In this document: positions 1-11,500 of the stretch, one piece after another | Layout of the letters: each line of letters starts with the position of its first letter | Position numbering within the stretch: position 1 is the first letter of the stretch | NCBI GenBank assembly: GCA_020073385.1 | Contig: JAIQFH010000005.1 | Location: 122,514 to 186,513, forward strand | Direction: 5' to 3' | From: Terriglobia bacterium | Lineage (GTDB): Bacteria > Acidobacteriota > Terriglobia > Terriglobales > Acidobacteriaceae | Length of the DNA: 64,000 nt | The notes under the pieces: model-generated | The model's input: only the letters and a program-made list of their open reading frames with translations | Told to the model about the DNA's origin: nothing | Database searches by the model: none | Made by a program: the position numbers and the translations under genes

Positions 1-1772
1 TGCATCGCGGGCTGCTGCACCGGCGAAGCTGGAAGCGGCTCGGCCACTTCCCCGGTCCGCGGCAGATAGACCTTGAACGTGCTGCCTCGTCCGGGCTCGC
101 TGTAGACCGATACGTGGCCTCCGCTTTGCTGCACCACTCCATACACGGTGGCCAGCCCCATCCCCGAACCTTTACCCATTTCCTTGGTCGTAAAAAATGG
201 CTCAAAGATGTGCGCTTGCGTGTCCGCATCCATGCCGATGCCAGTATCGCTGACCGCGAGCATCACGTAAGGCCCGGGACGCACGCCGGCGTGCTCATCG
301 GCGTATGCCTGGTCGAGTTCCACGTTCGCAGTCTCAAGGGTGAGCGTGCCGCCATGCGGCATCGCATCGCGGGCGTTGATCAGCAGGTTCAGCAGAACTT
401 GTTCGATCTGACCCGGGTCGGCCTTGATCGCGCCCAGCTTCGGGGCCGGGCGGGCCACAATCTCCACATTCTCGCTGATCAGGCGCCGCGCCATCTTGTC
501 CACGTCCACGATGATCGCGTTGAGATTGACGACGCTCGGCTGCAAAACCTGCTTGCGGCCGAACGCCAGCAGTTGCCGCGTCAACGACGCCGCCCGGTTG
601 CTCGCCGTAATGATCTGGCTCGCATTGTTCTGCACCGCGTCCGGAGTGGCGTCCGGAAAATCGATCAACTGCTGCGCAAACCCCATGATCACGGTCAGAA
701 TGTTGTTGAAGTCGTGCGCGACTCCGCCTGCCAGTCGCCCGATCGCCTGCATCTTTTCCGCCTGCACCAGTTGCTGAAACAGCAGCCGGTAGCGTTCCTC
801 CGAAGCCCGCAGCGCGGCCACGCTCTGCTGCTTCCGGTGCTGGCTGAGGGTCAGGTGCGCGCCATAACACGCCAAAGAGACGATCACGCTTCCGTAGGCG
901 ATAATCCGGTCGTGATCTCCCGCGCGCAGCGCCAGCGCCCACACACTCAACGGCACGATGGCGAGTCCGGCACTCTTCAGCAGGAACCGCCGCTCGTTCC
1001 AATCGGCGGGCGCAACTTCTTCGTGGCGCTCTTCCGGTTGTTCATATCCGGCGGCCAGCATCGCCGCAACCAGGAAAGGCACAGTCCAAGCCAGGCTCGT
1101 CCAGCTTCCCGAGTTGGTGTGAACGAACGTGAGCGCGTAATCCCCGACTCCCGCCGCCAGCGCATACACGACGAAGTACACCGCCATCCTGCGGGATAGG
1201 CTCCGAACCAACGACCCGCGCCCCCAGTAGGATCGCGCCAGGAACGCTCCCGCCAGAAGGAAATTGACAGCGTTGGTCGTAGCCTGTTCCATCACGTCCA
1301 GGCTGTGCGGCCCGGCTTCAACCGCTCGCAGGAACAGGAAGTCGTAATACAGCAGAAAGGCCACCAACAGCATCTGGACGAAGTCCAGCGACCTCTGCCA
1401 GTCCAATCCGGACGGATCTTCCCCCTCGCGCAGGAACAGCGCCATCACGATCGGCGCGTCATAACACAGGTAAAGAAACTGCGAGATCGGAGACGACGGC
1501 ACCGTGGTATGCAGCCAGTTCTCGTAATAAGTCCATACGATGTTGGACGTTCCGTATGCCAGGAAGGCCAGGCCGAACAGTCCCCAAAAGGTGCGCGCTA
1601 GATCACGGCTGCGGCGCGCAGCGGAGAAGGAAAAAGCAGCCGCAGTAAGGCAGCAGAGTACTTGGACGACGTTGGAAGCAAGCGAGCGCTGCTCTTGCGA
1701 TCGAAGCAGCAGGAAGGCGCCGATTTGAATAGCCAACAGCAGCCAGGCTGCCTGTGCGATCCGCCGTCTCAT
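1..1772 (-). CDS. Membrane sensor histidine kinase (C-terminus beyond window)
   Basis: The frame is open from an ATG at 1772 to the window edge, about 590 codons. The N-terminal half has several hydrophobic segments separated by short charged loops, so the sensor is membrane-embedded. A HisKA domain follows with the H-box VAHDFNNILT (His near residue 353), then a HATPase domain with an N-box (NLLINARDAM, about 465), a G1 box (SDTGIGMD, about 505) and a G2 box (GSGMGLATVYG, about 537). The H-box wording is typical of the hybrid/PAS-type kinases common in soil bacteria. The visible end is a proline-rich linker after the ATPase domain, so a receiver domain may follow outside the window; this cannot be seen. 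An in-frame TGA lies just upstream of the chosen ATG. No partner regulator lies on the visible side. Confidence 0.9.
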   Translation of the reverse strand, partial: MRRRIAQAAWLLLAIQIGAFLLLRSQEQRSLASNVVQVLCCLTAAAFSFSAARRSRDLARTFWGLFGLAFLAYGTSNIVWTYYENWLHTTVPSSPISQFLYLCYDAPIVMALFLREGEDPSGLDWQRSLDFVQMLLVAFLLYYDFLFLRAVEAGPHSLDVMEQATTNAVNFLLAGAFLARSYWGRGSLVRSLSRRMAVYFVVYALAAGVGDYALTFVHTNSGSWTSLAWTVPFLVAAMLAAGYEQPEERHEEVAPADWNERRFLLKSAGLAIVPLSVWALALRAGDHDRIIAYGSVIVSLACYGAHLTLSQHRKQQSVAALRASEERYRLLFQQLVQAEKMQAIGRLAGGVAHDFNNILTVIMGFAQQLIDFPDATPDAVQNNASQIITASNRAASLTRQLLAFGRKQVLQPSVVNLNAIIVDVDKMARRLISENVEIVARPAPKLGAIKADPGQIEQVLLNLLINARDAMPHGGTLTLETANVELDQAYADEHAGVRPGPYVMLAVSDTGIGMDADTQAHIFEPFFTTKEMGKGSGMGLATVYGVVQQSGGHVSVYSEPGRGSTFKVYLPRTGEVAEPLPASPVQQPAM

Positions 1773-2199
1773 GACTGCTGCTCACCGCAGAGCGCGTCCC
1801 CACTGTCTCCCGAACCCAAGCTGCAGCCCATCCGCTCACACCGCATCCAACGACCTCCAAGCCCTTGCGAAAGATTAGGAGCTCAAACAAACGAGAGTCT
1901 TCCAGGATTTTTGACTTTCTTTGGTATGAAACGAATGCTATTGGTCCATGGATAACGGAGTCAAACACAATAGGGACGCCGTCAGCTTCCAATAACTCAT
2001 CTCGTGAATGGTTTTGGGAAGAGGCATGGCTTTGGCCGTGCGTCCGAGACCCGCTTAATTCAATTTTGTGCTGCCGCCCCTGAGGGTCAACAAGCGCCGA
2101 GCCCCAAAAAATCGTTTACGAGATGAGTTCGACTAGTTCCAGGCGGTTCGTCAGCGCCCATGACTGCGAAACGTCTACAATAGTGGGACGAGTTCCGCC
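1773..2199. other. Gene-free spacer with a 12-bp inverted repeat
   Basis: AT-rich spacer between divergent genes. AACTCATCTCGT at 1994-2005 is repeated as its exact reverse complement at 2118-2129, about 112 bases apart. A -10-like TACAAT at 2176-2181 precedes the ATG at 2200. No coding pattern is convincing. Confidence 0.5.
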
Positions 2200-2541
2200 A
2201 TGCCAGATGATCCCATTACTATCTCCCCCGGCCCGCAGTTTCGCCTGGCCATGTTGCTGGCCATCGTTGCGGATGCCCTTCAGCTTGTGATTTTTCCCGC
2301 GTTTGTGGAAGGGGCGCTGTCGCCCGCCGACGATCTTCTCGACTTCGGTATTGCAGCCGCAATGGTGCGTCTGCTGGGATGGCACTGGGAATTTCTGCCG
2401 ACATTTTTCGTCAAGCTCGTGCCCGGCGTCGATCTGGTCCCCTTCTGGACAATCGCCGTAGCCAGCGTCTGGCGCAAGGCCAAAGCCGCTGGCGTCACTG
2501 GCGAAGTGCCTGCTCCCGATAAAAAGTTCCTTCCACACTAG
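2200..2541 (+). CDS. Small hydrophobic protein of unknown function
   Basis: 113 residues. Two long hydrophobic stretches (about residues 15-42 and 46-90) suggest two to three membrane segments, with a short charged C-terminus rich in Lys. TACAAT lies about 19 bases upstream of the ATG, giving a very short leader, and no clear Shine-Dalgarno is present. Length and codon use look genuine, and overlapping frames on the other strand are interrupted or compositionally odd. I do not recognise a named family; a small integral membrane protein is as far as the sequence goes. Confidence 0.7.
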   Translation: MPDDPITISPGPQFRLAMLLAIVADALQLVIFPAFVEGALSPADDLLDFGIAAAMVRLLGWHWEFLPTFFVKLVPGVDLVPFWTIAVASVWRKAKAAGVTGEVPAPDKKFLPH

Positions 2542-2583
2542 GGCGCGGATAGCGAGCCTGCATCGGGAGGCGTTGCCTCAAAC

Positions 2584-2919
2584 TTAGTCGCGATCGTGAT
2601 CGCGGTCATCCCAGTCGCGTTGGTCATGCCATCGCCGCTCGTGCTCATCCCACCAGCGATGATGCTCACGCCAGCATCGTTCCCGCACCTCCCGCAATTC
2701 GCGGCGTTCGTGATCCGCCTGCCGGCTGTGCCGCCCGTGATGCTCAATCGCTTCATGCAACTCGTGGTCGGCATGGGCGACCCGTCGCTGGCAGCGCTCA
2801 TCGATTTCTTCTTGTGACTGCGCGAACGCTCGCGGCGCCGCGCTCGACGCCGCCAGCGCCGCCACCATGCCCATCGACAACATCCAGGATTTCATCCGTC
2901 CAAAAGACATACGATCCAT
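2584..2919 (-). CDS. Exported His/Trp/Arg/Asp-rich protein
   Basis: The start at 2919 is fixed by a GGAGG six bases upstream. 111 residues: a signal peptide (about 1-35, ending AFAQ) followed by a highly charged, low-complexity mature part. The last 40 residues are a run of His, Trp, Arg, Asp and Glu (for example HHRWWDEHERRW) with a single Cys and no hydrophobic core. Such composition could bind metal or polyanions, but that is only inference. No catalytic motif is visible. Confidence 0.75.
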   Translation of the reverse strand: MDRMSFGRMKSWMLSMGMVAALAASSAAPRAFAQSQEEIDERCQRRVAHADHELHEAIEHHGRHSRQADHERRELREVRERCWREHHRWWDEHERRWHDQRDWDDRDHDRD

Positions 2920-3170
2920 GCCAATCCTCCAACAGGGTGATTTGGTTTCTAACCGCGGATTGGATAGATGCGGATCGTGACCCCGGTGCGCTACGGTGAA
3001 TCCGGTAATTCCCGAATCAGGTCGACGCACACAACTTCCTCGGAGTCCCAGCTTGTGTAGGGGCGAACGCCTCGTCCGCCCGGCGGCCCAGCAGTATCGG
3101 GCCGCAGCCGTCGGCACAAGGATCAAGCCACACGAAAAATGCACGAAATCGGCTTTTTGACGCTTCAGAT

Positions 3171-3213
3171 GAAAATTCCCACTTCTCGCAAAATCGGCCA
3201 GAAGTGGGCACCC
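3171..3213. repeat. Family A palindromic repeat
   Basis: Imperfect copy of the window-wide element whose arms read CCCACTTCTGGC and GCCAGAAGTGGG, ending in GGGCACC. It lies upstream of the DinB-like gene. Confidence 0.7.
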
Positions 3214-3354
3214 ACTGCACTGTGCCCACATGGATTCTCTCCTGTATGGAACATTTTCGATCTTCATTCTCCGGACCGTGAGTTTCAGAGGTGTGATGAC
3301 CTAACTCTTCTCCGACCGTCCAAGGGATTAGTTTTGGAGACGACGGTGACTACC

Positions 3355-3999
3355 ATGCCCATCCCCATGAACACGCTCCGAAGGAATACACTCCGAGGTT
3401 TGCCGCTGCCGGTTCTGACACTGACAGTTTGTCTGTTTGCCGCGCCGCTGTTCGCCGCTCCTCTGACCGATACGGACCGCGAACACCTGCTGGTGCACTT
3501 CGAGATGACCACGCAGATGGTGGCCGAGCAGGTGCGGGGGTTGTCCCCCGCGCAACTGGAGTACAAAGCTTCGCCGGACCGCTGGAGCATCCGCGAAGTC
3601 GCTTCGCATCTGGCGGTAGCTGAACCTGACTATTGGCGCGAGATTCAGAAAGCCCTCAAGGCGGCCCCGGATATGAATGCCAAGAAATCGGCGGCTACTG
3701 ACGCCGACATTATGTGGTATGGCATCGATCGCGTGGTGCATACCAAGACCGGCGGTGGGCACGAAAAAGTCGACACCTATAAGGACTTGGGCGAGGCCCT
3801 GGCAAAGTTCCAGGCGCTGCGCGCCACCATGATCGATTACATCAAGACTACCAACGACGACATGCGGGCACACAGCTTTGGAGATTATGGAGAGGTGATC
3901 GACTGCTGGCAGTGGATGCTGGAAATCTCCACGCATGCCGAGCGGCACATCCAGCAGATCCGCGAGATCAAGAACGATCCGAATTTTCCGAAGAAATGA
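3355..3999 (+). CDS. Exported DinB-like four-helix protein
   Basis: 214 residues. A signal peptide (about 1-33) precedes a DinB/DUF664-type helical bundle. The expected metal-ligand histidines are visible in SHLAVAEPDYW and in the C-terminal HAERHIQQI, which pairs two histidines on one helix. The motif RWSIREVASHL is typical of the family, which includes damage-inducible and thiol-dependent enzymes acting on small thiols. Export of a DinB-fold protein is less usual than the cytoplasmic form; substrate unknown. The start at 3355 puts a clear signal sequence first; the ATG at 3367 is an alternative. Confidence 0.85.
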   Translation: MPIPMNTLRRNTLRGLPLPVLTLTVCLFAAPLFAAPLTDTDREHLLVHFEMTTQMVAEQVRGLSPAQLEYKASPDRWSIREVASHLAVAEPDYWREIQKALKAAPDMNAKKSAATDADIMWYGIDRVVHTKTGGGHEKVDTYKDLGEALAKFQALRATMIDYIKTTNDDMRAHSFGDYGEVIDCWQWMLEISTHAERHIQQIREIKNDPNFPKK

Positions 4000-4068
4000 A
4001 TCGGGGGGCGCGCACCCAAAATCAAAAGCGGCTTCGGGCGAGACACCTCCGCTTCTCGAAAGAGTGCG

Positions 4069-4195
4069 CCGGGGCTGAAGCCCTGATCATCTTGCGGTGC
4101 TTTACGCGGCGCTAAAGCGCCGCTCTTCCACTAACGCCGCTCTTCCATTGCGAAAATCCCCACTTCTGGCAACACCGGCCAGAAGTGGGGCACCC
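4069..4195. repeat. Families C and A palindromic repeats in tandem
   Basis: A family C copy (GGGGCTGAAGCCC, then CGGCGCTAAAGCGCCGCTCTTCCA) at 4069-4148 is followed directly by a family A copy at 4151-4195 (CCCCACTTCTGGC / GCCAGAAGTGGGG, then CACC). Both are hairpin-forming and lie between convergent genes. Confidence 0.8.
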
Positions 4196-4218
4196 GGCCC
4201 GTTTGGTTCGTGCAACGT

Positions 4219-5031
4219 TTAGAAGAAAATCGTGATCACGGCGGTTACGGTGACGCCGCCCTGATTTGGCGAGTTCGGCAAAGGACCTTTGAGCGAGACT
4301 CCGAAGCTGATGTCACCGGGACGCAGCTTAGCGATTTTGCTGGCAGCGTCTACTGCATCTTTGATGGGGTCCACATAGGGCTTGAATTGCGCCACGGTTT
4401 TCGACGGATTCTTGAGGTCGATTTTGTCGATATTCGTCACCACGCCACGCATTGCGCTCTCGCCTTTCGTGAAGACACTCGCGACCTCGGACAGATTCGG
4501 CACTTCATTGCCGATGGTGAATGTCATCTCCCAGTTCTTGTCGACCGGATTAATCTTGGCCGAGAATTCCATGTCGGAAACGCTGGTCTTTAATTCCAAC
4601 GTTCGGTCCCAGCCGGCCGTCGCCTCCACCGGCCCCAAAGTAGCCGTCGCTCCAGAGACCGAGATCCCAGCGCTGGCATCCTTCCCAGTCCACTTGATTT
4701 CGGTGGGGATCGATTTCAGGGTATTCAGGAGACCCTTCAGTTTGTCAATGATTTCCGGATCACCGGCCCGCACCGGAGTGGCTCCGGAACTGCCGGGAAC
4801 GTAGGTGGGATCGCCGGGCAAGTTCACAGGCAAGAAACTGTGAGTCTTAGCCCATTGGTGGATTTCCCAGGCAATGTCGCCGTTATCCATCTGGGCGATG
4901 GCCGGCACCTCCAAGCGAGCGGCCACAATGATGTCGCGCTCGGGCAGCATGCGCAGGTTTTCGGTGTTTTTCGCGAGCCAGTCGCGAAGCAGTGAAAGCG
5001 GAGTCTGACGCATCAACATTAAATCGGTCAT
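4219..5031 (-). CDS. Protein of unknown function
   Basis: 270 residues from an ATG at 5031 preceded by GAGGAG nine bases upstream. No signal peptide or membrane segment is evident at the start. The N-terminal 80 residues are helical and charged. The middle and end alternate polar and hydrophobic residues (for example ELKTSVSDMEFSAKINP), suggesting amphipathic beta strands, and the last residues are hydrophobic (TAVITIFF). I do not recognise the family. The surrounding DNA is full of palindromic repeats, so an accessory gene is possible. Confidence 0.7.
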   Translation of the reverse strand: MTDLMLMRQTPLSLLRDWLAKNTENLRMLPERDIIVAARLEVPAIAQMDNGDIAWEIHQWAKTHSFLPVNLPGDPTYVPGSSGATPVRAGDPEIIDKLKGLLNTLKSIPTEIKWTGKDASAGISVSGATATLGPVEATAGWDRTLELKTSVSDMEFSAKINPVDKNWEMTFTIGNEVPNLSEVASVFTKGESAMRGVVTNIDKIDLKNPSKTVAQFKPYVDPIKDAVDAASKIAKLRPGDISFGVSLKGPLPNSPNQGGVTVTAVITIFF

Positions 5032-5237
5032 GACGATTTTCTCCTCGATTGAAAACACAAGAGGCCCAACCCGGGTTACGGCCTTTGCGCCAGGGAAACC
5101 ACTCCGACGTGAGGGGAAAGGATAGAACTGCGGGGGCGGTCCATCCTGCGGCTGGGAGTGGCCGCAGACACTGTACCGCGAATCGGGGGAAGTTGCTAGT
5201 GTGTCGAGCGGAGAAAGTCAAAGCGACTCGATACGTC

Positions 5238-5318
5238 CGGGCCGCCGGGCGGACGAGGCGTCCGCCCTTACATGGATCTTGGCCCCCCTCCAAAAAAAAT
5301 CCCCACTTCTGGCTGAAG
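5238..5318. repeat. GGACGAGGCGTCC-type repeat plus truncated family A copy
   Basis: A hairpin GGGCGGACGAGGCGTCCGCCC followed by CTTACA at about 5247-5273 is related to family B. A half copy of family A (AAATCCCCACTTCTGGC) follows at about 5298-5315 without its second arm. The inverse of the first element is also at 3058-3090. Confidence 0.65.
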
Positions 5319-5339
5319 TCTGACGCCCGACGCCTGCTT

Positions 5340-6961
<1,622 letters not shown>

Positions 6962-8140
6962 CTACTTCCGCGCGGCTACGGGTTCCCGAAGGCCGGCATC
7001 GCTCGCCAGTTTGGCGGCCTTGGTGGTTGACTCCCAGGTGAAGTCCGCGTCGTTGCGGCCGAAGTGTCCGTAGGCGGCGGTCTTCTTATAGATCGGGCGG
7101 CGCAGATTCAGCGAGTCGATGATGCCGCGAGGTGTCAGCTTGAAGTGGGCGCGGATGATGTCCGGAATGATCGTGGGATCAACTTTCTCCGTGCCGAACG
7201 TTTCGACGAGCACGCTGACTGGATCAGCCACGCCGATGGCGTAAGCAAGCTGCACTTCGCAGCGATCCGCGAGTCCGCCGGCAACGATGTTCTTTGCGAT
7301 ATGACGCGCCATATAAGCTGCCGAGCGATCGACCTTGGTCGGATCTTTTCCGCTGAAGGCGCCGCCGCCGTGACGTCCCATGCCGCCGTAGGTGTCGACG
7401 ATGATCTTGCGGCCGGTGAGTCCGGTGTCGCCCATGGGTCCGCCGATGACGAAACGTCCCGTGGGATTGATGTGGTACTTCGTATCTTCATCCAGAAGCT
7501 GCGGCGGGATCACGGCCTGAATCACGAACTTCAAAATGCTGGACCGCAGTTCGTCGTTGGTAACAGTCTCGGCGTGCTGCGTCGAGATGACGACAGCATC
7601 CACACGAAGGACCTTGCCATTCGCATCGTATTCAACTGTCACTTGGGATTTGCCGTCGGGCCGGAGGAAGGGAAGCGTTCCGTCTTTGCGCACCTTCGAA
7701 AGCCGCTGGGTCAGCTTGTGCGCCAGAGAAATGGGAGTTGGCATCAGCTCCTCATTCTCATTCACCGCATATCCAAACATCATTCCCTGGTCGCCGGCGC
7801 CGCCGGTGTCTACGCCCATGGCGATGTCGCCGGATTGCTTGTTGATGGTGGAGATGACGGCGCAGGTGTTGCAATCGAAGCCGTAGACGGCGTTGTCGTA
7901 ACCGATGGCGCCGACGGTGCCGCGCACCACGTTCTGGAAGTCGACGTAGGCTTTGGTGGTGATTTCTCCGGCGATGACGACGAGGCCGGTGGCGGTAAGG
8001 GTTTCGCAGGCGACGCGGCTCATCGCGTCGTCGGTGAGGCAGGCGTCGAGGATGGCGTCGGAAATCTGGTCGGCGATTTTATCGGGATGGCCTTCGGTCA
8101 CCGATTCGGAAGTGAATAGATAGCGATTTTTAGATGGCAA
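6962..8140 (-). CDS. metK: S-adenosylmethionine synthetase
   Basis: 392 residues. Makes S-adenosylmethionine from methionine and ATP in the cytoplasm. Family signatures are present: [16 protein letters not shown] near the N-terminus, [13 protein letters not shown] near residue 120, and the glycine-rich [19 protein letters not shown] near 260. The length is normal. The start is a TTG (at 8140), supported by AAGGAG eight bases upstream and by alignment of the first residues with the family. The gene heads the metK-ahcY pair. I looked for a SAM or SAH riboswitch in the 140 bases upstream and found no complete consensus. Confidence 0.97.
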   Translation of the reverse strand: MPSKNRYLFTSESVTEGHPDKIADQISDAILDACLTDDAMSRVACETLTATGLVVIAGEITTKAYVDFQNVVRGTVGAIGYDNAVYGFDCNTCAVISTINKQSGDIAMGVDTGGAGDQGMMFGYAVNENEELMPTPISLAHKLTQRLSKVRKDGTLPFLRPDGKSQVTVEYDANGKVLRVDAVVISTQHAETVTNDELRSSILKFVIQAVIPPQLLDEDTKYHINPTGRFVIGGPMGDTGLTGRKIIVDTYGGMGRHGGGAFSGKDPTKVDRSAAYMARHIAKNIVAGGLADRCEVQLAYAIGVADPVSVLVETFGTEKVDPTIIPDIIRAHFKLTPRGIIDSLNLRRPIYKKTAAYGHFGRNDADFTWESTTKAAKLASDAGLREPVAARK

Positions 8141-8577
8141 CGGTTTGTCTCCTTAAGATTGCACTGGGCCGAGGGCCACAGGGCAAGTCGTTACGAGCCT
8201 GGTTTCAACGTTGCAGATCCAATGCCGCTTGAATGGACGCCATTGGTTTGAACATCATTGGTGAACCAGCGGAAATCCTAACTGGCCGCGAGGCGGCGCA
8301 CTGGGAGGAAGTCCTTGAAAAAGGCTAGCAGAGCATGGGCAGGAGGGCAATGGATTTGGCTGTAAGGGGCAGGGAAACAATTGAATAGCCGATTTTGAGA
8401 GTTAGGCGGGAAGGGCCTAGGTTTGAGCGAAGCCTTTGAGAATTCTGAAGTATCTCTGTGCTCAAGCCGTCTGCGATGTCGCGATTGGAAAAGAGGCGAA
8501 CGACCACGCATGCCCTAAAACACTTCGCCCGCATCAGGTTCGATGCGGGCGGAGTGGTGCGTGTTGGAGTGGTCGGG
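8141..8577. other. Spacer between the TonB receptor and metK
   Basis: 437 bases without a convincing gene. It holds the receptor's terminator hairpin (8514-8553) and the metK leader. Confidence 0.6.
8514..8553 (-). terminator. Probable terminator of the TonB-dependent receptor gene
   Basis: On the minus strand, 25 bases past the stop, CGCCCGCATC and GATGCGGGCG form a 10-bp stem with a 6-base loop, followed by AAGTGTTTTA. The U-run is short, so strength is uncertain. Confidence 0.6.
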
Positions 8578-11500
8578 CTAGAAGATCAGTTTCGCGCCGA
8601 GCTGGAGTGTGCGCGGATCGAAGGCAGAGGTAACTTGGCCGGCCTGTCCACCGTCAAAACCGGTGTGGAAGCCACCATTCTGTCCGGCGCCTCCAAACTG
8701 CGTGTGGTTCCAGGCATTGAAGGCGTCTACACGGAACTCAAATGCCGATCCGCGGGACTCGTTGAACACGAACTGCTTGAACAGCGACAGATTCCAGTTA
8801 TTGCGACCTGGGCCGCGCAAGGCGTCGAAGGGGAGATTACCCCACTTCCCTGCTGCCGGTGGCGTAAACGCCGACACATCGACCCACTGAATCCCGACTG
8901 CCTGTCCCGTCGGGCTCAGTACCTTGGATTTGGGGTAAGAGATCGTTCCGGACAGGTCCGGCCGGTTGCCAACTCCTCCACTGAACAGGCTGGCGACGTT
9001 GTTGCCGCTCACTGTCATGTTCAGAGGCGTGCCGGTTTGCATCGAAACAATTCCGGACAGCGCCCAGCCACCCAGTAGGGTCTTTGCGGCGCGGTTGGAA
9101 CTGCTCTTCAGCAACGGGATGTCGTAAACGAAGTTCACGAAAGCGACATTGGAACGGTCAAGAGCGGACGGTCCCGCGTCGTAGGTCCAACCCACGTACG
9201 GATTGGTTACCGAGTTAAGATCCCACCCGTTGCCGGTACTGCCGTTGGCAGGATCAATCGCTTTCGCGTACGTGTAAGCAACCTGCAACTGGAGGTCGCG
9301 TTGCACCCTCCCGTGCAGCTCCACTTGCAATGAGTTGTAATGGGAGTTAGCGCCATTGAAGGCCTGCCGCAACTGCGTAAAGCCCTTGTATGGCACCAGC
9401 TCGTTAAAGTGGCTTACGCCATCCGTTCCCACGTGATTCGCCGTGCTGGTCAAGCTGGCGAGTTGATCTGGGTCGGGACGATTCAGTTCCTGCCAGTAGC
9501 TGAGGTGCCTGCCGATGGCGCCTACGTACGATACTGACAGCACAGCCCTATTCGTCACCTGTTGCTGAACTCCGATGCTGTATTGCGAAACGCGCGGCGT
9601 CGGATAGTATTCGCTGATCCCGGTCACCCCTGCGGGCACGATCGGAACCGTAATCGCACCGCCCTGCCAGGTTGTATGTGGGTTGGCCAGCAGGACGTTG
9701 CCTGAGTTCAGACTGTATCCAAAGGGAGGATTGGTGGCGCCATTGTACATGTCATTGCCCTGAATACGTTCGTACATGACACCGAATCCACCGCGGACCA
9801 CAGTCTTGCCTGAACCGGTCACGTCATACGCAAAACCAAAGCGCGGGCCGAAATCCCACCAATTGCCCTTGGCAAGGCCCTTGGGAACTCCGTTCTTGCC
9901 TTCCAGCCCGATGCCATTCAGGTACAACTGGTAGCCCTGAAGCTCCTTAAGCGGGCTCGTCCCGAGTCCCGGGCTGTTGCTGGCGATCTGCCCACCGTTG
10001 GTTCCCTTAACGAAGACCGCAGCTTGGGCCGGGTCATACAGATTGGGATAGAAGTTCCCCATGGCGTTGTTAGCTTCGTAGGTGTGCGGCATTCCATCCC
10101 ACCGCAATCCCAGGTTCAGAGTGAGCCGATTGTTCACCCGCCAGTTGTCTTGGATATAGGCGGCTGGATTGATGGCGTTCCAATGCCCCGTACCCTTGAA
10201 AGCGTTCTCGTTGTAGCCTTGCGCCGCACCGAGAATGAAGTCGGCATAGTCAAATCCGGTGGCTGAGGCATCGAAGGTGAAACCGCCTTGCGTGCTGGCA
10301 AAGTAGTCCTGCACCTTCTTGTAAATCGCCCAGCTGAATCCGAACTTGAGCTGATGAGCGCCTTTCACCCATGAAACATCATCGCGAATCTGATAGTCAT
10401 CCGCGGTGTTGTTCCACGGCACCCAGTTCGCAGTGTAGTTATCGTTCATCTGCTTGGCGAGATTGATCGAGGGAATACGATTCAATGCGTTCTCGCCGGT
10501 GAAGATTCTGTTGAAGGTAAAGCCGGAAGGAGCCTTGTAGACACCATCAGGCAAGATGTGAATCCGGTTGCCGTTGTAGTTGAACGCGATCTCGTTCAGC
10601 ACGTTTGGATTGATCGCGTGGGTGGCATGCACAACGTAATGGTAGGACGGGTTTCCGAACGTATTGCCAACGCTCGGCATGTTATCACCGCTCCACATCG
10701 TTGTTCCGTAGTTCTGGTCCGCCGAGTCTTGAATGTAGTGGCCAAACACAGAGAACTTGTCTGTGAAGCGATGGTCGATGCGAACAATCTCTTCTCTGCC
10801 GAACGTAGGTTGATTACCGCCGCCGATGAACGCCCAGCCGCTCGTAGGTTTCGGGAAGATTCCCGCACCCAGAAGCGCGACAGCATTGGGGCTCACCATG
10901 CAAGCCGGGATAGTGTTGTTGGGGAATGCAGCGCCGGGCGTTACGCCGGCTGGCGCGACCCCGCCGGGACAGTTCGCGTACTGGATCGAGGCTGGAATGG
11001 TCGTGAGCAGAGGAGCAACTGCCGTAATCGCAGTGCCGCCAGGATCCGTAGCCGGCAACACGACATCCCCGGCTCCATTCGGATACATGCTGGCCAGAGG
11101 CACGTTGACGTTGAACAGTCCGCCGTGAATGTAACGGCGCCAGTCCATGTTGTAAAAGAAGAAGGTTTTCGGATTCGACGTGTTCGGGTGCAGCGAAACC
11201 GGGCCGCCCACGTTGAACCCGAAATCATGGAACCGTAACTCGGCTACTTTGTTGGGAGCCGGATTGAAGAAGTTGCGGGCGTCGAGCGCGTCGTTGCGCC
11301 CGTTATAGAACGCGGACGCGTGGAATGCCTTCGTGCCCGACTTGATGACCATGGTCATCGTGCCGGCCGAAGAAGTCCCGTATTCCGCGCTGTAGTTCGA
11401 TGTCAGAGCGCGGAACTCCGCGATGGACTCCATGCTTGGGGCAACGTCGGACCCCCCGCCACCTCCACGATCGGCCGCTTCGCCGCCGTCAATTAGCCAC

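Noticed and set aside
8141..8280. Possible SAH or SAM riboswitch before metK
   Set aside because: A stretch CCAGGCTCG on the minus strand resembles the 3' part of SAH riboswitches, but no pairing 5' strand or core consensus lies upstream.
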